NCBI GenBank assembly: GCA_963853835.1
Contig: OY970832.1
Location: forward strand, 5,972,001-6,036,000
DNA: 64,000 nt
Reading direction: 5' to 3'
Source of the DNA: Calendula officinalis
Taxonomy: Eukaryota > Streptophyta > Magnoliopsida > Asterales > Asteraceae
Below are positions 35,342 to 46,795 of the stretch, in pieces (within the stretch, counting starts at the first letter, position 1; each line of letters begins with the position of its first letter). The notes below the pieces were generated by a model. It worked only from the letters and a program-made list of their open reading frames with translations. It had not been told where the DNA came from and searched no databases. A program made the position numbers and the translations under genes.

Positions 35342-35711
35342 AAGGCCGAAATGCATTTTAGTACCCTTAACTTGGCTAACTGGGTCCTTTACGACCCTGA
35401 ACTATTAAAGGTGCAACATGATACACTGAACTTGACAAAATGGTCGATTTAGTACCCTAACTCACTAATTTGGCCTTGTTTTCTAACGAAATTTGCTTCT
35501 AATATCAATATATTGAGATGAATGTATATTTTTAGTCCGTCAAAAGTCCTAACGAAAGTAAGTCAACCGAGAAAATGTGATCAAATTAATTAGTCAGGGT
35601 ACTAAATCGACCATTTTGTCAAGTTCAGGGTACCATGTTGCACCTTTAATAGTTTAGGGTAGTAGATGACCTAGTTAGCCAAGTTCAGCATACTAAAATA
35701 TATTTTAGCCA
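35342..35711. mobile_element. Fold-back element with ~120-bp inverted repeats
   Basis: The arm at 35342-35465 (TTTTAGTACCCTTAACTTGG, TATTAAAGGTGCAACATG) returns inverted at 35590-35711 with about 85-90% identity. The loop is about 125 bp. Ends read GGC...GCC. No clear target duplication, so the superfamily is open (MULE-like or fold-back). Confidence 0.8.
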
Positions 35712-35912
35712 AAGATTAAAAATAAAATCATCCGATACTATCAAATGTCACGGCTTTAGTGGGGTACGATTCCAGTAGACTAATAAAGCGACCTTTTTCT
35801 TTGTTTGGACACTTTTTTTAACAAAAAAATATATTCAAGAGCCTATTTAAGTAGGAGCATGTAAACCTTGGAACAAAAAATTATACTAATTAATGGTATT
35901 AAAACCATATCA

Positions 35913-36041
35913 ACTTTTTTTTTTTTTTGAATGGCAAATCCTAATCTACTCTTAATTATCACATATGTTCACGACGGGACTCGAACCTCTGCCACAAGGT
36001 CAAAAGTCAAACACCATACCACTAGGCCAGAGACCCTTTGG
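35913..36041 (-). mobile_element. tRNA-derived SINE
   Basis: Minus strand: an A-box-like TGGCCTAGTGGTATGG, a B box AGGTTCGAGTCCCG about 40 nt later, and a terminal A-tail (poly-T at 35915-35928 on plus). Flanked by the 13-bp duplication TAAAACCATATCA (35900-35912, 36042-36054). Confidence 0.9.
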
Positions 36042-36054
36042 TAAAACCATATCA

Positions 36055-37265
36055 TCTCGTACCAAGTAAACAGAAAAAAAATCGGTTCTCAACTTGGTAT
36101 GATACTATCATAGGAGTCAAAAGCATTTTGTTCCTTTTTCTAAAAAGTTTGAATCTGGTTACAATTTGAGACCAAACCGGATTATTACCAGCACACCCCA
36201 ATATGAAACGGTTTTATACAGTCCAAAATTCAGTACTGCATTTTTAAGTATTTGATACTGGTACGGTCTTTTATCCTGATTGCACACGCATAATTGAACT
36301 TGAATACAAATTTGGTAACTAACCACATGAAGTTTTAGCTGACTGACTTATAGTACATGTGAATAATGCTTTATACCCCATTGAAAGGACACATGGTCCA
36401 CAAAAAGTTTCAACACCTTTGCCTGCAAGAATCTAAGTAAATTAAATAAATAAAAGAAAAAAAAATCATTATCTACCAACAACAAAAGCTAAAGTTACAT
36501 CAAAGCAATTTTTGAAAAGAAAAAGAAAAAAAAAATCTTTTTTTGAACCAAAGTAGCTTTCTTCTCATGTATGTCTACACAGCACCAACATTTGACCTTT
36601 CACATAAACAAGTTATCTCTTGTATAATTCTACAAATAGTCTCGTAAAGTGGTTACTTTCCAACTTACAATAAAAATATATTTTTAAATTAAACAACGAT
36701 ACCTAAATATTTATCTATATTCTAAAGCTATACTTAGATTCATTTTATCATGCTAGAAACAAATCAATATTGTAATACTCCGTACTTTATAATGTGATTA
36801 GTACAGTAAAGCTTATACCTTTGCTCTTCATAGGTTATGAAGGCTGCCTTTTATCTTGAAGCATGTATTGTTGACAAAAAGCCAGCTTACTTTATTTGGT
36901 GCCTAACTCATTAACCTTCACTTTGTGGCAAATTATCTTGAATGAAATGCTTAAATTCAACTCAAAATTAGAACAAATAAATTGGGAAAATTTATCAATG
37001 GGAAGAAATTTAATGAACTTGGTAATAAATTAATTGCATATCAATGCCTGTTTAGCCATTAATCTAGCTTTTTTAGAAAAAATCCAAAATCTATTTTTGG
37101 ATCAACACACTGGCACCCTTTTTCCTGATGAACTACAACAAAGAATTGAGGTTTTCATTGTTGCTGCTTCTTAATTCACTTACCAGAAAACTGGAATTAA
37201 ATATATACATTACATATCAAATAGGATTATTAAACCACATTGGTTGTTGGATTATAACTTGAATT
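36055..37265. other. Downstream region of the RDUF-type gene, no gene seen
   Basis: AT-rich. The part nearest 37265 is expected to hold the 3' UTR of the E3 ligase gene. No other feature was recognised. Confidence 0.45.
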
Positions 37266-38414
37266 TTACCATCTGGACATAGCATTTTGTTCTTCCAAAA
37301 TCCAAGTTCTACTTCTCCTTCTTGTCATTCTGCTGAAAATTGAACTCGATAGACTCCAGCTTCTGTTCATTGAAGCACCATTAGAGACTGAAGAGTTCGA
37401 ATTTGAACTTGAATTCAGTCTCAATCTCCCAAAAAACGAAGAAATGTTACGGAAAACTCTCCCCATTCCCCTCTGTCCTCTAGCCCTAAACCGACTAGAT
37501 TCCCACATAATTCTCCTAGGTGTACCGGAATTGTCACTTAAACCACCGTCAGCTTCTGTGTACACGACCGGAAGTTCTCTCTCACCATCGCCGGTTCTTC
37601 TGCCGCCGGTGAACCTACCGACTGCAAATCCGCCGCCAGGTAATCTCCATATCGTTAATCCTACTGCTCCGGATTCTTCTTCGTTTGTTTCAGACCGTTC
37701 TAGATTGTTCGAATTCGATTCGGTTGGAAGTTCGTGACGGCAAACTGGACAAGAGTTTCGCATAGTGAGCCATGGAATTATGCAATCGGAGTGATAAATG
37801 TGCTTGCAAGGCATCTCACGAGCTTCAGCACCGAGAGCAAAAGCTTCTATGCAAATTGCACAGTGCGATTCGGTGCTGACGTGTAATTTTGATACCTCGA
37901 TCGTCGGCATCGATTCAACAACTGATTTTGACGCCGGCGGTTGTTCTGACCGGTTTAATCCGTTTATATCGATCTGCGATAACTGTTCAAGCAATCGGTC
38001 GAATCCTGATCCCATCAGAAAATCCGACATCATCGTCGGTAACGGCTGTAAACCGGAACCAGCTCCATCGTCGTAATACAACTCAAAACCTCTCTCTCCA
38101 CCTCCAGAATCCTCGTCTGTACCGCCGGCTGAACCTTCAGCAACACTGCGAAGAACGATGACTGGATTGAAAGGAGACCAATCGCCGTTGTTACGACGAG
38201 CACGACGTCGGAACCTTAGATCTGACCGGTCGTTGCTACCGAGCATATACATCGTAGAGCCGGGAAAACGCCGACGATTCTCCTGCGGCGGCAGCGCGTT
38301 GGAGTCCACAACTTCAACGAATCCTCCGTCGCAGTGAGGACATAAAACGGAGTCTTCATCCGTTACTCTGACGAAGCGAGTGCATCGGTAACACCAATAC
38401 GACGTAGTTGCCAT
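37266..38414 (-). CDS. RDUF: RING-H2 E3 ubiquitin ligase with zinc-ribbon and DUF1117 (RDUF-type)
   Basis: Intronless, 382 aa from the ATG at 38414. An upstream in-frame extension lacks family similarity, and the family begins close to the zinc ribbon. Residues ~6-32 hold the zinc ribbon (YWCYRC ... LCPHC). A RING-H2 finger spans about 185-226 (CAICIEAF, CKHIYHSDCIIPWL, SCPVCRHEL) with all eight ligands. The region after it (LTIWRLPGGGFAVGRF, ELPVVYTEADGG) is DUF1117. This order matches RDUF1/RDUF2, ubiquitin ligases linked in Arabidopsis to ABA and drought responses. They catalyse ubiquitin transfer from an E2. A Ser/Arg-rich C-terminus is also visible. Position next to the LUX-type gene agrees with RDUF2 by synteny. 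Confidence 0.92.
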   Translation of the reverse strand: MATTSYWCYRCTRFVRVTDEDSVLCPHCDGGFVEVVDSNALPPQENRRRFPGSTMYMLGSNDRSDLRFRRRARRNNGDWSPFNPVIVLRSVAEGSAGGTDEDSGGGERGFELYYDDGAGSGLQPLPTMMSDFLMGSGFDRLLEQLSQIDINGLNRSEQPPASKSVVESMPTIEVSKLHVSTESHCAICIEAFALGAEAREMPCKHIYHSDCIIPWLTMRNSCPVCRHELPTESNSNNLERSETNEEESGAVGLTIWRLPGGGFAVGRFTGGRRTGDGERELPVVYTEADGGLSDNSGTPRRIMWESSRFRARGQRGMGRVFRNISSFFGRLRLNSSSNSNSSVSNGASMNRSWSLSSSIFSRMTRRRSRTWILEEQNAMSRW

Positions 38415-38933
38415 GTACTTCAGACTAAAATGGATTGAACCAGCTTCTTGGCGCGTAGGTCTTATCACGGTTAATCAGATCCAGTGAGTCGGTAACGGAA
38501 CTAAAGTCGCCGGAAAAATAATATTCCGTTATCGGGAGCTTGCACAGTTGCACACACAACTAGGATAAACGATGTGGGGTTTTGCTTTGATGATGGGGAG
38601 ATAAAATTTGCTTTTTATGTACACGCGGGATGATTTAACGGCGTTTTGTATGCTGGGTAGGTTCTCTCTCATATTAAGCCCGTTTGGTCCCTTTATACAT
38701 ATACCGTATAATCTTTTACAAACCTTTTATTTTACAGTCTTTATAAATCAAAATAATAATTTTTTTAACGGTATGATATTTCTTTTTTATTTGTATGGTC
38801 GATGATTCAAATTTTATGTAGAAAATAATATTTAAGAATAATTAGTAAATGCCTTTAAAAAAAAAATTATACAACGACGGTTAGTTGACGGCTTTGGGAA
38901 ATGAATGTTGACTAATGATTGTAACCCCATATA
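38415..38933. other. Promoter region of the RDUF-type gene
   Basis: No convincing TATA box was found within 150 bp of the ATG. Sequence beyond 38600 is AT-rich with no recognised gene. Confidence 0.4.
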
Positions 38934-39456
38934 AGAGCATCCCAAATGATTAAGCACTCAATAGCTTATTACTTTTGACACATCAACATTTTACTAACAA
39001 ATAAGTTATTCCTAAATAAGATCTTCAATGGTTAACCTTTACAAAAGCTTTTTCTTTACAAATATTTCAAATTTACCTTTATATATCTCAAATATTTTAT
39101 AAATACCCTCTATATATAATTTGATAATTTTTTAACATCTTACTAAATATAATATTTTTAAAAATGTCTAATACCAAAATATTATAATAATTGACAATAA
39201 ATATTATATAATTTATTTATTAACTAATAAAAACATAATAAAGAATTTATATATAATATATGTAAGGTTTAAAATGAAAATATATTAAACATAAGGACTA
39301 AAAAATACAAACATTGAAAGTAGATTAAAAGCTTAGTAGAAAAAAGTCTTTCTAATAAGCTTTTAAAAAAACTTGTTATTCCAATGGTAAAAAGTCATTG
39401 AAAAACTTATTGTAATAATAATAAGCTATTAAAAAAGCTACCATTGGAGATGCTCT
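38934..39456. mobile_element. TIR element with AGAGCATC ends (523 bp)
   Basis: Left AGAGCATCCCAAATG and right CATTGGAGATGCTCT are inverted. AGAGCATCTCCAATGG ends are widespread in plant nonautonomous DNA transposons. Flanks AACCCCATA and AACCTCACG could be a decayed 9-bp duplication. The interior is AT-rich, with AATAAGCTTTTA motifs recurring near both ends. Confidence 0.7.
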
Positions 39457-39683
39457 AACCTCACGACTCAGGAGTTTCGGGGAAACCTGTTTTAGATTGG
39501 TCCTGGAAAGAAAAAAGAAACCAAAACAAAGGACTAGCATTTATTATTTTTATGAAAATTGATGACCCTTTTTAACTTCTTTTCTTCTTTTTTCTCCTTT
39601 TCTTTTCTTTTGAAAAAAATGACATTTGTGCTTGGAGCAACACATATGGTAGTTTGAGTTAGAGTTATTTAGCTATCTTAATA

Positions 39684-40792
39684 CTTCATTCGTTTTAAAA
39701 TGGGAGCTGATTCGTACAGAGCAATTTTCATCTATGTAGAGCAATTTTATATCAAAAGACTATTCTATCCTTTCTCTTCTTAACACCTTCTTCCCAAAAA
39801 TTCTATAACCCTAAATACAGAACACTCGTGATTATGTTTCTTATACCTCACCAGCATTTTTCAGATCACCACACCTCTCATACTTCTCTGGAACAAGAAA
39901 AGTCAAATCTTTTATTTTAACGAAACAATCTTTACCTCAAATTGCAACTCTCTCCTATCCATTTATTCTTCAAATTTCTAAATCATTAGAACTTAGAAGA
40001 CTCAACTTCCATCTTCATCTTCGTCATCAAATATTAAAAAACTTAGATATTTTGCTTCGAAATCTCTCCTTTCCACCCCATGGCCTTCAAGAGTAGACGA
40101 ACCTTTTACGTTTACAACTACATCGTTCATCAAGCAATCAGAGATTATACCAGTTTCATCTCCTCAATCGCCTGAATTTTTAAACAATTTGAGTGTAATT
40201 AAAGATACCCAATTGTCTTTTGATAAAAGATGAAGAAATTGTTGTTAAGCAAGAAGCAACTGTTTTTAAGCAATCAGAGATTAAAACGATGATTAAAACA
40301 ATGTTGAAATTGAAGATACCCAATTGCTTCAAAATTGTTTTTAAGCATTCAGAGATTAAAACGAAGATACCCAATTGCTTCAAAATTGTTTCTAAGCAAT
40401 CAGAAATTAAAACGATGCTGAAATTGTTGCTAGCGATCCCTAAAAAGAAAAAAAAAAGGGTATAATTGTCTTTTGATAAAAAATTGCTCTACATGGATAA
40501 AAATTGCTCTGTACGAATCAGCTCCCTTTTAAAATAAGTGATACACTTTCTACTATTTCTAAGTGTTTCAAAATAAGTGATACATTTTTAAAAATTACTA
40601 TATTTAGTAAAAGGTAGTGGGACCCACACCTACTAACTATCTCCTTTAATATAGTGAAACATCATTAAATTCACTTTAATGAATATATGTGGAACTCATC
40701 ATCCACTAACTATCCAATTAACATTCATTATCATATTTTGCCTCAAATATCGTGAACTCCAAAGTATATCACTTATTTTGAAACGGAGGAAG
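39684..40792. mobile_element. Stowaway-type MITE, split by a MULE-like insertion
   Basis: The left end CTTCATTCGTTTTAAAAT is interrupted at 39702 and resumes at 40527. The right end is ATTTTGAAACGGAGGAAG, followed by TA. Its own sequence is about 275 bp; TA precedes it at 39682-39683. Confidence 0.85.
39702..40526. mobile_element. MULE-like nonautonomous element inside a Stowaway (825 bp)
   Basis: Inverted termini of about 59 bp start GGGAGCTGATTCGTACAG and run through GAGCAATTTT and ATCAAAAGAC with few mismatches. A 9-bp duplication TTTTAAAAT flanks both sides (39693-39701, 40527-40535), as expected for Mutator-like elements. The interior near 40240-40440 contains imperfect direct repeats of AAGATACCCAATTGCTTC and TTAAGCAATCAGAGATT, read as an 81-codon frame of unknown meaning. 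Confidence 0.88.
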
Positions 40793-40849
40793 TAATTTTA
40801 TTTACATTTGCACACAGAAAAATTCTTTAACTCATCACTAAATCTATTA

Positions 40850-41120
40850 CTTCCTCCGATTCAATATAAGTGATACACTTTGAGTTTCATGATTTTTTAG
40901 GCAAAAGATTATAATGATGGTTAAATTAGATTAATTAGATGGTTAGTGGGGAATGTGTGCCACACTTTTGAGTAAAGTGAGGTTAATGATGTTTAAAAGT
41001 AAAAAGTAAAGGTAAATGTGTCATTTCACTTTATTAAAGTAGATAGTTAGTGGATGAGGATCCCACTATTTTTTGCCAAATAAGATAATTTTTCAAAGTA
41101 TATCACTTATTTTGAATCAT
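40850..41120. mobile_element. Stowaway-type MITE lacking its right terminus
   Basis: Begins CTTCCTCCGATTCAATAT after TA, follows the family sequence, and stops at TATCACTTATTTTGAATCA without CGGAGGAAG. Confidence 0.85.
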
Positions 41121-41287
41121 AAAAAAAAATGGTGGCGTCAAAAGCAACACACATGAATGGCGTGAAAGGGGCGTGATAGACACTCTTCTCTCTTATATTT
41201 ATGTTACTCGTGTAATTGTGACAAATATCAAAAGGGGAATGGTAAAATAAAGAAAAAGATGAGGAGAGTAAACTATACTATGTTGTA

Positions 41288-41547
41288 ATTCCTCCGTCAC
41301 ATAAAAAAATTTATATTTCTCTATAAAATTTTGTCCCATAAAAAAGTTTACATTTCTCAAATTTAGAGCCCACCTAATAAAATAAGGAGTATTATTACCA
41401 ATCATACCACCAATAAAACACTTTCTCTCTCCAAACTAACTTTATACGAGTATTTTAATCAAAAATATTACAAATGACCCCACCATTAACTATCTCCTAA
41501 AAGATTGTGTTAAAATGAAATGTAAATTTTTTTATGGGACGGAGGAG
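41288..41547. mobile_element. Stowaway-type MITE (CTCCGTCCCATAAAAAA family)
   Basis: ATTCCTCCGTCACATAAAA to TTTTATGGGACGGAGGAG, flanked by TA on both sides. Same family as 46543-46795. Confidence 0.88.
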
Positions 41548-41646
41548 TAATAACTATTGCTTAGAAATCATGCGGCAATGTATTCGTCATATGTAGGTAC
41601 TTCTCGCTACCATCGACATTGGCGTTCGAGAGGTAAATAAAATAAT

Positions 41647-42298
41647 TAGGGGTGAGCATGAGGCGGTTTGGGGGCGTTTTTAACTAAAACCAAACCCCGC
41701 CCCAAAAGTTTGGGTTTTAAAAATTACACCCCGTTCGGTTTCGGGTTTTTCGGTTTCGGTTTTTTCGGGTTTTCGGGTTTTTCAGTTCGGTTTCGGGGTT
41801 TTTTCGGTTTTTTGTTTTCTTTTAAATTACCAATTTATTACCTTAAAAAATAATATTATGATTTAAACTCCCAAAACTCAACACATTTAGTTATAAATAA
41901 AAAACAACTAGTAATTTAATATAATGTAATAATAAATTCAACTAACATAACTCGAATAAGATTAATAAAGGAATAATATCCAATGATTTAATGCAACGAT
42001 CTTAGTACATGTCTTCATCCATAGAATAACTTCAATCATATCTTATATTTTAAAGATAATTAAATGTCAAATGTTTTATAAATATAAGAATATATTTATA
42101 AAATTTGAAAGACATATAATGGCGGGGCGGGGTTTTCGGTCGGGTTTTTTGTATGCCCCCGAAAACCTCCCCAAACATTCGGGTTTTCGAAAAATCAAAA
42201 CCGTTGACATTGGTTTTTCAAATGGTTCGGTTTTTTCGGGGCGGTTTTTTCGAGTTTTCGGTTTCGGTTCGGTTTTTCGGTTTTTATGCTCACCCCTA
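41647..42298. mobile_element. hAT-type MITE with CGGTTT-rich arms (652 bp)
   Basis: Ends TAGGGGTGAGCAT and ATGCTCACCCCTA are perfect inverted repeats. Flanks AAAATAAT and AAAATAAG are an 8-bp duplication with one mismatch. Arms consist of GGTTTTCGGTTTCGG-like repeats around an AT-rich middle. Related to 60101-60622. Confidence 0.85.
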
Positions 42299-42628
42299 AA
42301 AATAAGGGTTTTGATAATGACAGCCCTAAGATGCATTAAGGTTGTACATTTTTTCATTGGGGGAGAGAGTTCCTAAAATTCAGGAGGCAGTTATAGATTG
42401 ATGTACAAGTATTTTATGTGTGTCTAGTGACAGCACTTAAGGCTGTGATTATCAAAACCCTAAAAATAATTAGACCCTAAGGAAATAAAAATGAAAATAA
42501 AACAGGAATAATAATCCAAAAACATGGTGAAAAGGAGATGACGTACACGTTTTGTAATTTATACCAAATAAGTTAACAGTACGCTAACTGTTAAGTAATA
42601 AAAATGTATGGTCATCTTTTATAAGTTA

Positions 42629-42965
42629 ACTAGGTTATAGCTCGTAAAAAATCACGGATTGCTGATTATTAAGCTGAACGTATTTGTAAAGGTAAAAGAA
42701 GGGTTTTTTGGTAAAATTTTTAATGATTACATGTAGGTAACAAAATACAAACATAAATTTAAAAATTTATACATAAAATTTATTATAAAGACATAGCAAA
42801 TTGTTTAACAATAAATTAAAATTCAAGACAAATTTCTAAACACCTCCTTGAATACGATATTTGTTGTTTTATTTGAAAGAGCATCATCTTTATCTTCTAT
42901 TTAATATTTCAAACCTTTTATATTCTTTGCTCTAGATAATGCTACATAAATGCAATATTCGTTAG
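42629..42965 (-). mobile_element. Helitron 3' remnant with helicase C-terminus
   Basis: The minus-strand translation at 42965-42824 reads CIYVALSRAKNIKGLKY, stop, then IEDKDDALSNKTTNIVFKEVF and a terminal stop. This matches the end of PIF1-type Helitron helicases (YVALSR.K...GLK...VYKEVF). About 190 bp further on the minus strand lies CCGTGATTTTTTACGAG, a short hairpin, followed by CTATAACCTAGT and T. That fits a Helitron 3' terminus (hairpin, CTAGT, insertion before T). The 5' part is missing or unrecognisable. Confidence 0.72.
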
Positions 42966-44729
42966 AATGTCCTTTGCTTACAATATAAACTTGCATTTAT
43001 GTACAACAAAATTCAGAGTAAATTACTTTTGTGGGAGTTGTACCGGTGAAAAGTCACGAATTGTCACTTTTTACACTGAACGTGTGTTATTAAAACATGG
43101 ATGTCAAAAGCTGGACACAAATTTTCTCCTCTCTTTTATAGTGCTCTAAAATTGCAATAAGCGCTTTAAAACATCTTGTATGCTAAAATATTATGACAAT
43201 TAGCTAAAAAAACAGCCAAATGGTAGATTGTTATTAAAATAGTGTAGATTTTGTAATCGTTTTGACATTAAGTCTATGAATAGAAATTTATAAACGCTTG
43301 GTCAACCCAATCCAAATTGTGTCAAGGGGTCTTACCCATATGAGCTTGATTTGATGGTCAAAGATGGTGTGAACTTACATTAATCTTAGATGTAGTTTTT
43401 GGGTCAAGGAAGGTTTCAAATATGGTCCAGAAAAGCCTAAAGCCAGAGCCTGCATTGATGATGTACATATGGAAGAGAGTCTGCAAGTGATAGACAAAAA
43501 TAGAGGAATTTTTTTAAGTAAAGTTAGGCTTTTTTATTCATGAAAATAATATGAGTTGAATTTTTCTATAACCACCTCTAACCAACTATTCGTACAACTG
43601 TTACAACAATCACATAGCACACGATTTGAGAATATATAATACTATAACGCTTAAATACATAACCTGAATTAGGGAAAACATTGAGTGTTCCATTATCAGT
43701 TTGCTGATAACTTTTGACATCCATGTCAATAGCATGCATATATCATTTAAATCACCAATGCATACATATGTCAATGGCATAAAACTTTCTAATGAGAGTA
43801 ACCAGGAAAATATCACCGGGCAGTTACAATGCATGATGGAAGAATCACATGCGAGTGTTTTAAAGACTACGTTACCCGGTACTTTTTGGCTATAATAAAT
43901 GTTTTGTTTTCACTATAATTTAGGAAGTCAAAATGCAAGACTAATAGTCGAAAAATTAAACCTGCTACCATTATTTTTTGCTATAATAAATGTTTTTCCG
44001 TTTTGGCTATAATCTACACCGGGAAGATTAATTGATATGTTTTTCTGTTATTTTAAAAACTGCCAATTAAGTCAATTTTAGCTAAAATTTAGGAGAAACC
44101 ATTATGTGAACATAATAACAAATGTTTCGGAGGGGTAAATCAAGAGAAATGATATATGTGCCTATTCATGTATCTATCTAGTTCTAAACTTGACATGTGC
44201 ATCTACTAATTATCTCTCTTCATATCATACTTTGATTTTGACACTTCTCATGATCAAATTGATGACACATAAGTAAGCACAAATGGTAGGCACACATATC
44301 ATTACTCGTAAATCAATCCCTTAATTTTTTTTTGAACAGCAAAAAAGGAGGCAATGGATCGAGGTTCCTTATGTAAATCAATCCCTTAGTTTTAGTATTC
44401 TGTTTTATTATTTGCAATTAAATTATACGGAGTAATTGATTATTTTGAAGAAAATATTAAAATCAATATTCTGTTTTATTATTACCAAAAAATCGTGAAT
44501 ATGTGTAAATTGTAATACTAAATTAAGTTTTTAATATTTAGACAACATATTTTTTGTGATATAAATCAATATTCACTACATATTGTTAGGAATAAAGACC
44601 CATTTTTAAAAGAATTTAAAAATTCGGATGCTATTATTTATCATTATACGCGTTCCATTCTATCTATAATACATTAAGCATATCATAAGAACAATATATA
44701 CTTGAAAGTTAGAATGGTAGCAACAAGCT
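42966..44729. other. Transposon-derived intergenic stretch, no gene assigned
   Basis: A segment at 43040-43085 (TGAAAAGTCACGAATTGTCAC, CTGAACGTG) resembles the Helitron 3' region at 42645-42690, so a second Helitron end may lie here. The rest is unrecognised. Confidence 0.4.
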
Positions 44730-44734
44730 TAAAG

Positions 44735-44806
44735 TGTCATAGTGGTTATCACCTTAGCTCTCTAGGCCAAAGTCCAGAGTTCGATTCCTGTTTAATGCAC
44801 ACCATG
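44735..44806 (+). mobile_element. tRNA-like sequence, probable SINE or tRNA pseudogene
   Basis: CATAGTGGTTATCACC fits a Pol III A box and AGAGTTCGATTCCTG a B box about 45 nt downstream. No proper cloverleaf could be paired and no A-tail or flanking duplication was identified. Confidence 0.45.
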
Positions 44807-44809
44807 CTA

Positions 44810-45439
44810 AATATTTTAGTTTCTTTTTCCCAGTATTGTTAATTGAAATTATTAAAAACTCTCTAAATTGTTAATTTTTTTAAAAGTGAAACATAATTAT
44901 ACATGATTTAACTTCCCTCCCACTGTATTTACTAAAGGTTGTAATAAATACAAAATTAATATCAAATATTCAATTTTTATTTTATACGAAATTTTGTTGA
45001 AATTATTCCGGAGCGGAGCGCGGCTTTCATTACGCTCGTTTAAAACATTCCATATTTGGCTTAATGAAAATTGATTTTCTTTTTCTCGTTTTCCTAAAGA
45101 AAATATTGTTTCCTTATTTGCAATTAAATTATACGGAGCAATTGATTATTTGATTTTTTGTTTTCTCATTTTCCTAAAATAATTCTTGTTTCCTTATGCA
45201 AATTCAAAATCTGTAATTATTTATTGCTCGATAGTTTAGGCAGGAAAAAGATTGAGTTGTCCAATAAAATGCTGCCATGTGTCACGGCGAAGTCTAAAAA
45301 AAGGCCATGTGACACCCTAAATGTTTCTTTTATTATAATTAAGATGATTTGAAACTCACGTTAACCAGTGTTCTCACAAAGTATTTGAAATAAATTGTTA
45401 ACGTTCCAAACAATGCCATTATGCCAAGGTTGTTAAATA
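44810..45439. other. Intergenic stretch, no gene seen
   Basis: AT-rich. TTATACGGAG/CAATTGATTATTT repeats at about 44425 and 45130 suggest a local duplication. Confidence 0.4.
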
Positions 45440-45459
45440 CTCCATCCGTATCAAAATAA

Positions 45460-46124
45460 GGTGGCGTTTGATTTTTGACAGAAAGTCTTTTTGAGGTCTT
45501 ATGTCTGTAGGCGGGAAGACATTTTGGAAAAAGACTGTTTATTTTTTAGAAGTCAGAAGATGCGAAAAAATCTTTTTGAGGTCTGATTGGAAAAGACTTA
45601 GACTATAGTGTTCCAAGCTTGGAAGACATTTTGCCTACACCTAAAAAAAAGTTTATCTACAACCACCACCACCACCACATACCAACACCGCCACCCACCA
45701 CCACCAACACCAATTACCGCATCCACACACCGCCACTACCACCCACCACATACCGCCACAACCACGTACTGTCACCACCCACCGCCACCACCACATACCG
45801 CCACAACCACCCACCGCCACCCACCACCAACGCCACCCACCACCATCTACCGCCACCACCACCACACACCACCACAACCACCCACCGCCACCCACCACCA
45901 TCTACCGACACCAACCACCACCATGTACATCCACCACCACCCATTGTCACCACAACCCGTCACCGCCCACACAAATACTGCCACTTAATCTTTTTATCAA
46001 TCTGTATATATTAAAAAAACAAACAGTCTTCTTCTTATAGACTGCAGACATTTGGTCCAAATCTTCTCTGCAGATGTGGTCCGCAGACTGCAGACCTTCT
46101 ACATCTTCAAAAACAAACAGTAAC
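45460..46124. mobile_element. PIF/Harbinger-type nonautonomous element, copy C (CCA core)
   Basis: Ends GGTGGCGTTTGATTTTT and AAAAACAAACAGTAAC, flanked by TAA on both sides (45457-45459, 46125-46127). Arms are as in copy A (GGAAGACATTTTG, CTGCAGACATTTGGTC). The core at 45660-45985 is a CCA/CAC triplet tract about half the length of that in copy A. Confidence 0.9.
45660..45985 (+). repeat. Degenerate CCACCA/CACCGC triplet tract
   Basis: Low-complexity core of copy C. Open in two plus-strand frames as Pro/His/Thr-rich runs, considered non-coding. Confidence 0.92.
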
Positions 46125-46542
46125 TAAGTGAATCACTTTCTTTTTCAGTGTATATCAAGATAAGTGAATCACTTTTCTTATTTGGTAAGTTTTTATATTT
46201 AAAATTACTCAGTTACTCTTACTCATCCCTCTTTAAATATCATTTAAGATGTGGGGCCTCATGCATTTTTGTCATCTTCCTATATTTAGGGCCCATTCAT
46301 TCTAATTATCTATTTAATTTCACTAATTTATTATGGAGTATTACCTTATTTTGACACGGAGAAAATTGTTTTGATACGGAGAAAGTAGTAAAAGAAAAGT
46401 ATATCGTATGATAGATAGTAGTCCTTTTTGAATACGTATAAAATTGTTCCTCAACGTTAAATTATTGAAACCTTCATTGATTCCTCAACAAAACCTACTC
46501 TCCCGTTGACTAAATTAATTTATTTGTAGGTCATCAAATATA

Positions 46543-46795
46543 CTACCTCCGTCCCATAAAAAAATTTACATTTCATTTGGACACAATCTTTTAAGAGATA
46601 GTTAGTGGTGGGATGATTTACAATACTTTTGATTAAAATATAAGGTTAGATTGGAGAGAGGGAATGTTTTTACGGTGGAATGTTTGGTAATAATATTATT
46701 TTATTAAGTGGCCCCCTAAATTTGAAAAATGTAAACTTTTTTGTGGAACAAAATTTTAAAGGAAAATGTAATTTTTTTGTGAGACGAGAAGGGAG
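46543..46795. mobile_element. Stowaway-type MITE (CTACCTCCGTCCC), 253 bp
   Basis: CTACCTCCGTCCCATAAAA to TTTGTGAGACGAGAAGGGAG, with TA at both sides. Confidence 0.88.

Larger units (their letters stand above)
45440..46385. mobile_element. Stowaway-type MITE, split by Harbinger-like copy C
   Basis: Left end CTCCATCCGTATCAAAATAA after TA, interrupted at 45460 and resumed at 46125 (TAAGTGAATCAC). Right end TTTTGATACGGAGAAAG, then TA. The left end begins only 20 bp before the insertion. Confidence 0.8.

Noticed and set aside
38415..38468. Upstream 18-codon extension of the RDUF-type protein
   Set aside because: No similarity to the family N-terminus and no ATG at its beginning; the family starts just before the zinc ribbon, at the ATG chosen.
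43610..43834. 74-codon minus-strand frame as a possible replication protein A fragment of a Helitron
   Set aside because: No OB-fold motif could be recognised; only its proximity to a Helitron remnant suggested it.
44735..44806. Functional tRNA gene
   Set aside because: A- and B-box motifs exist, but acceptor and anticodon stems do not pair, so it is listed only as a SINE-like or pseudogene sequence.
45608..46014. Overlapping open frames over the second CCA tract
   Set aside because: Same low-complexity artefact, inside Harbinger-like copy C.
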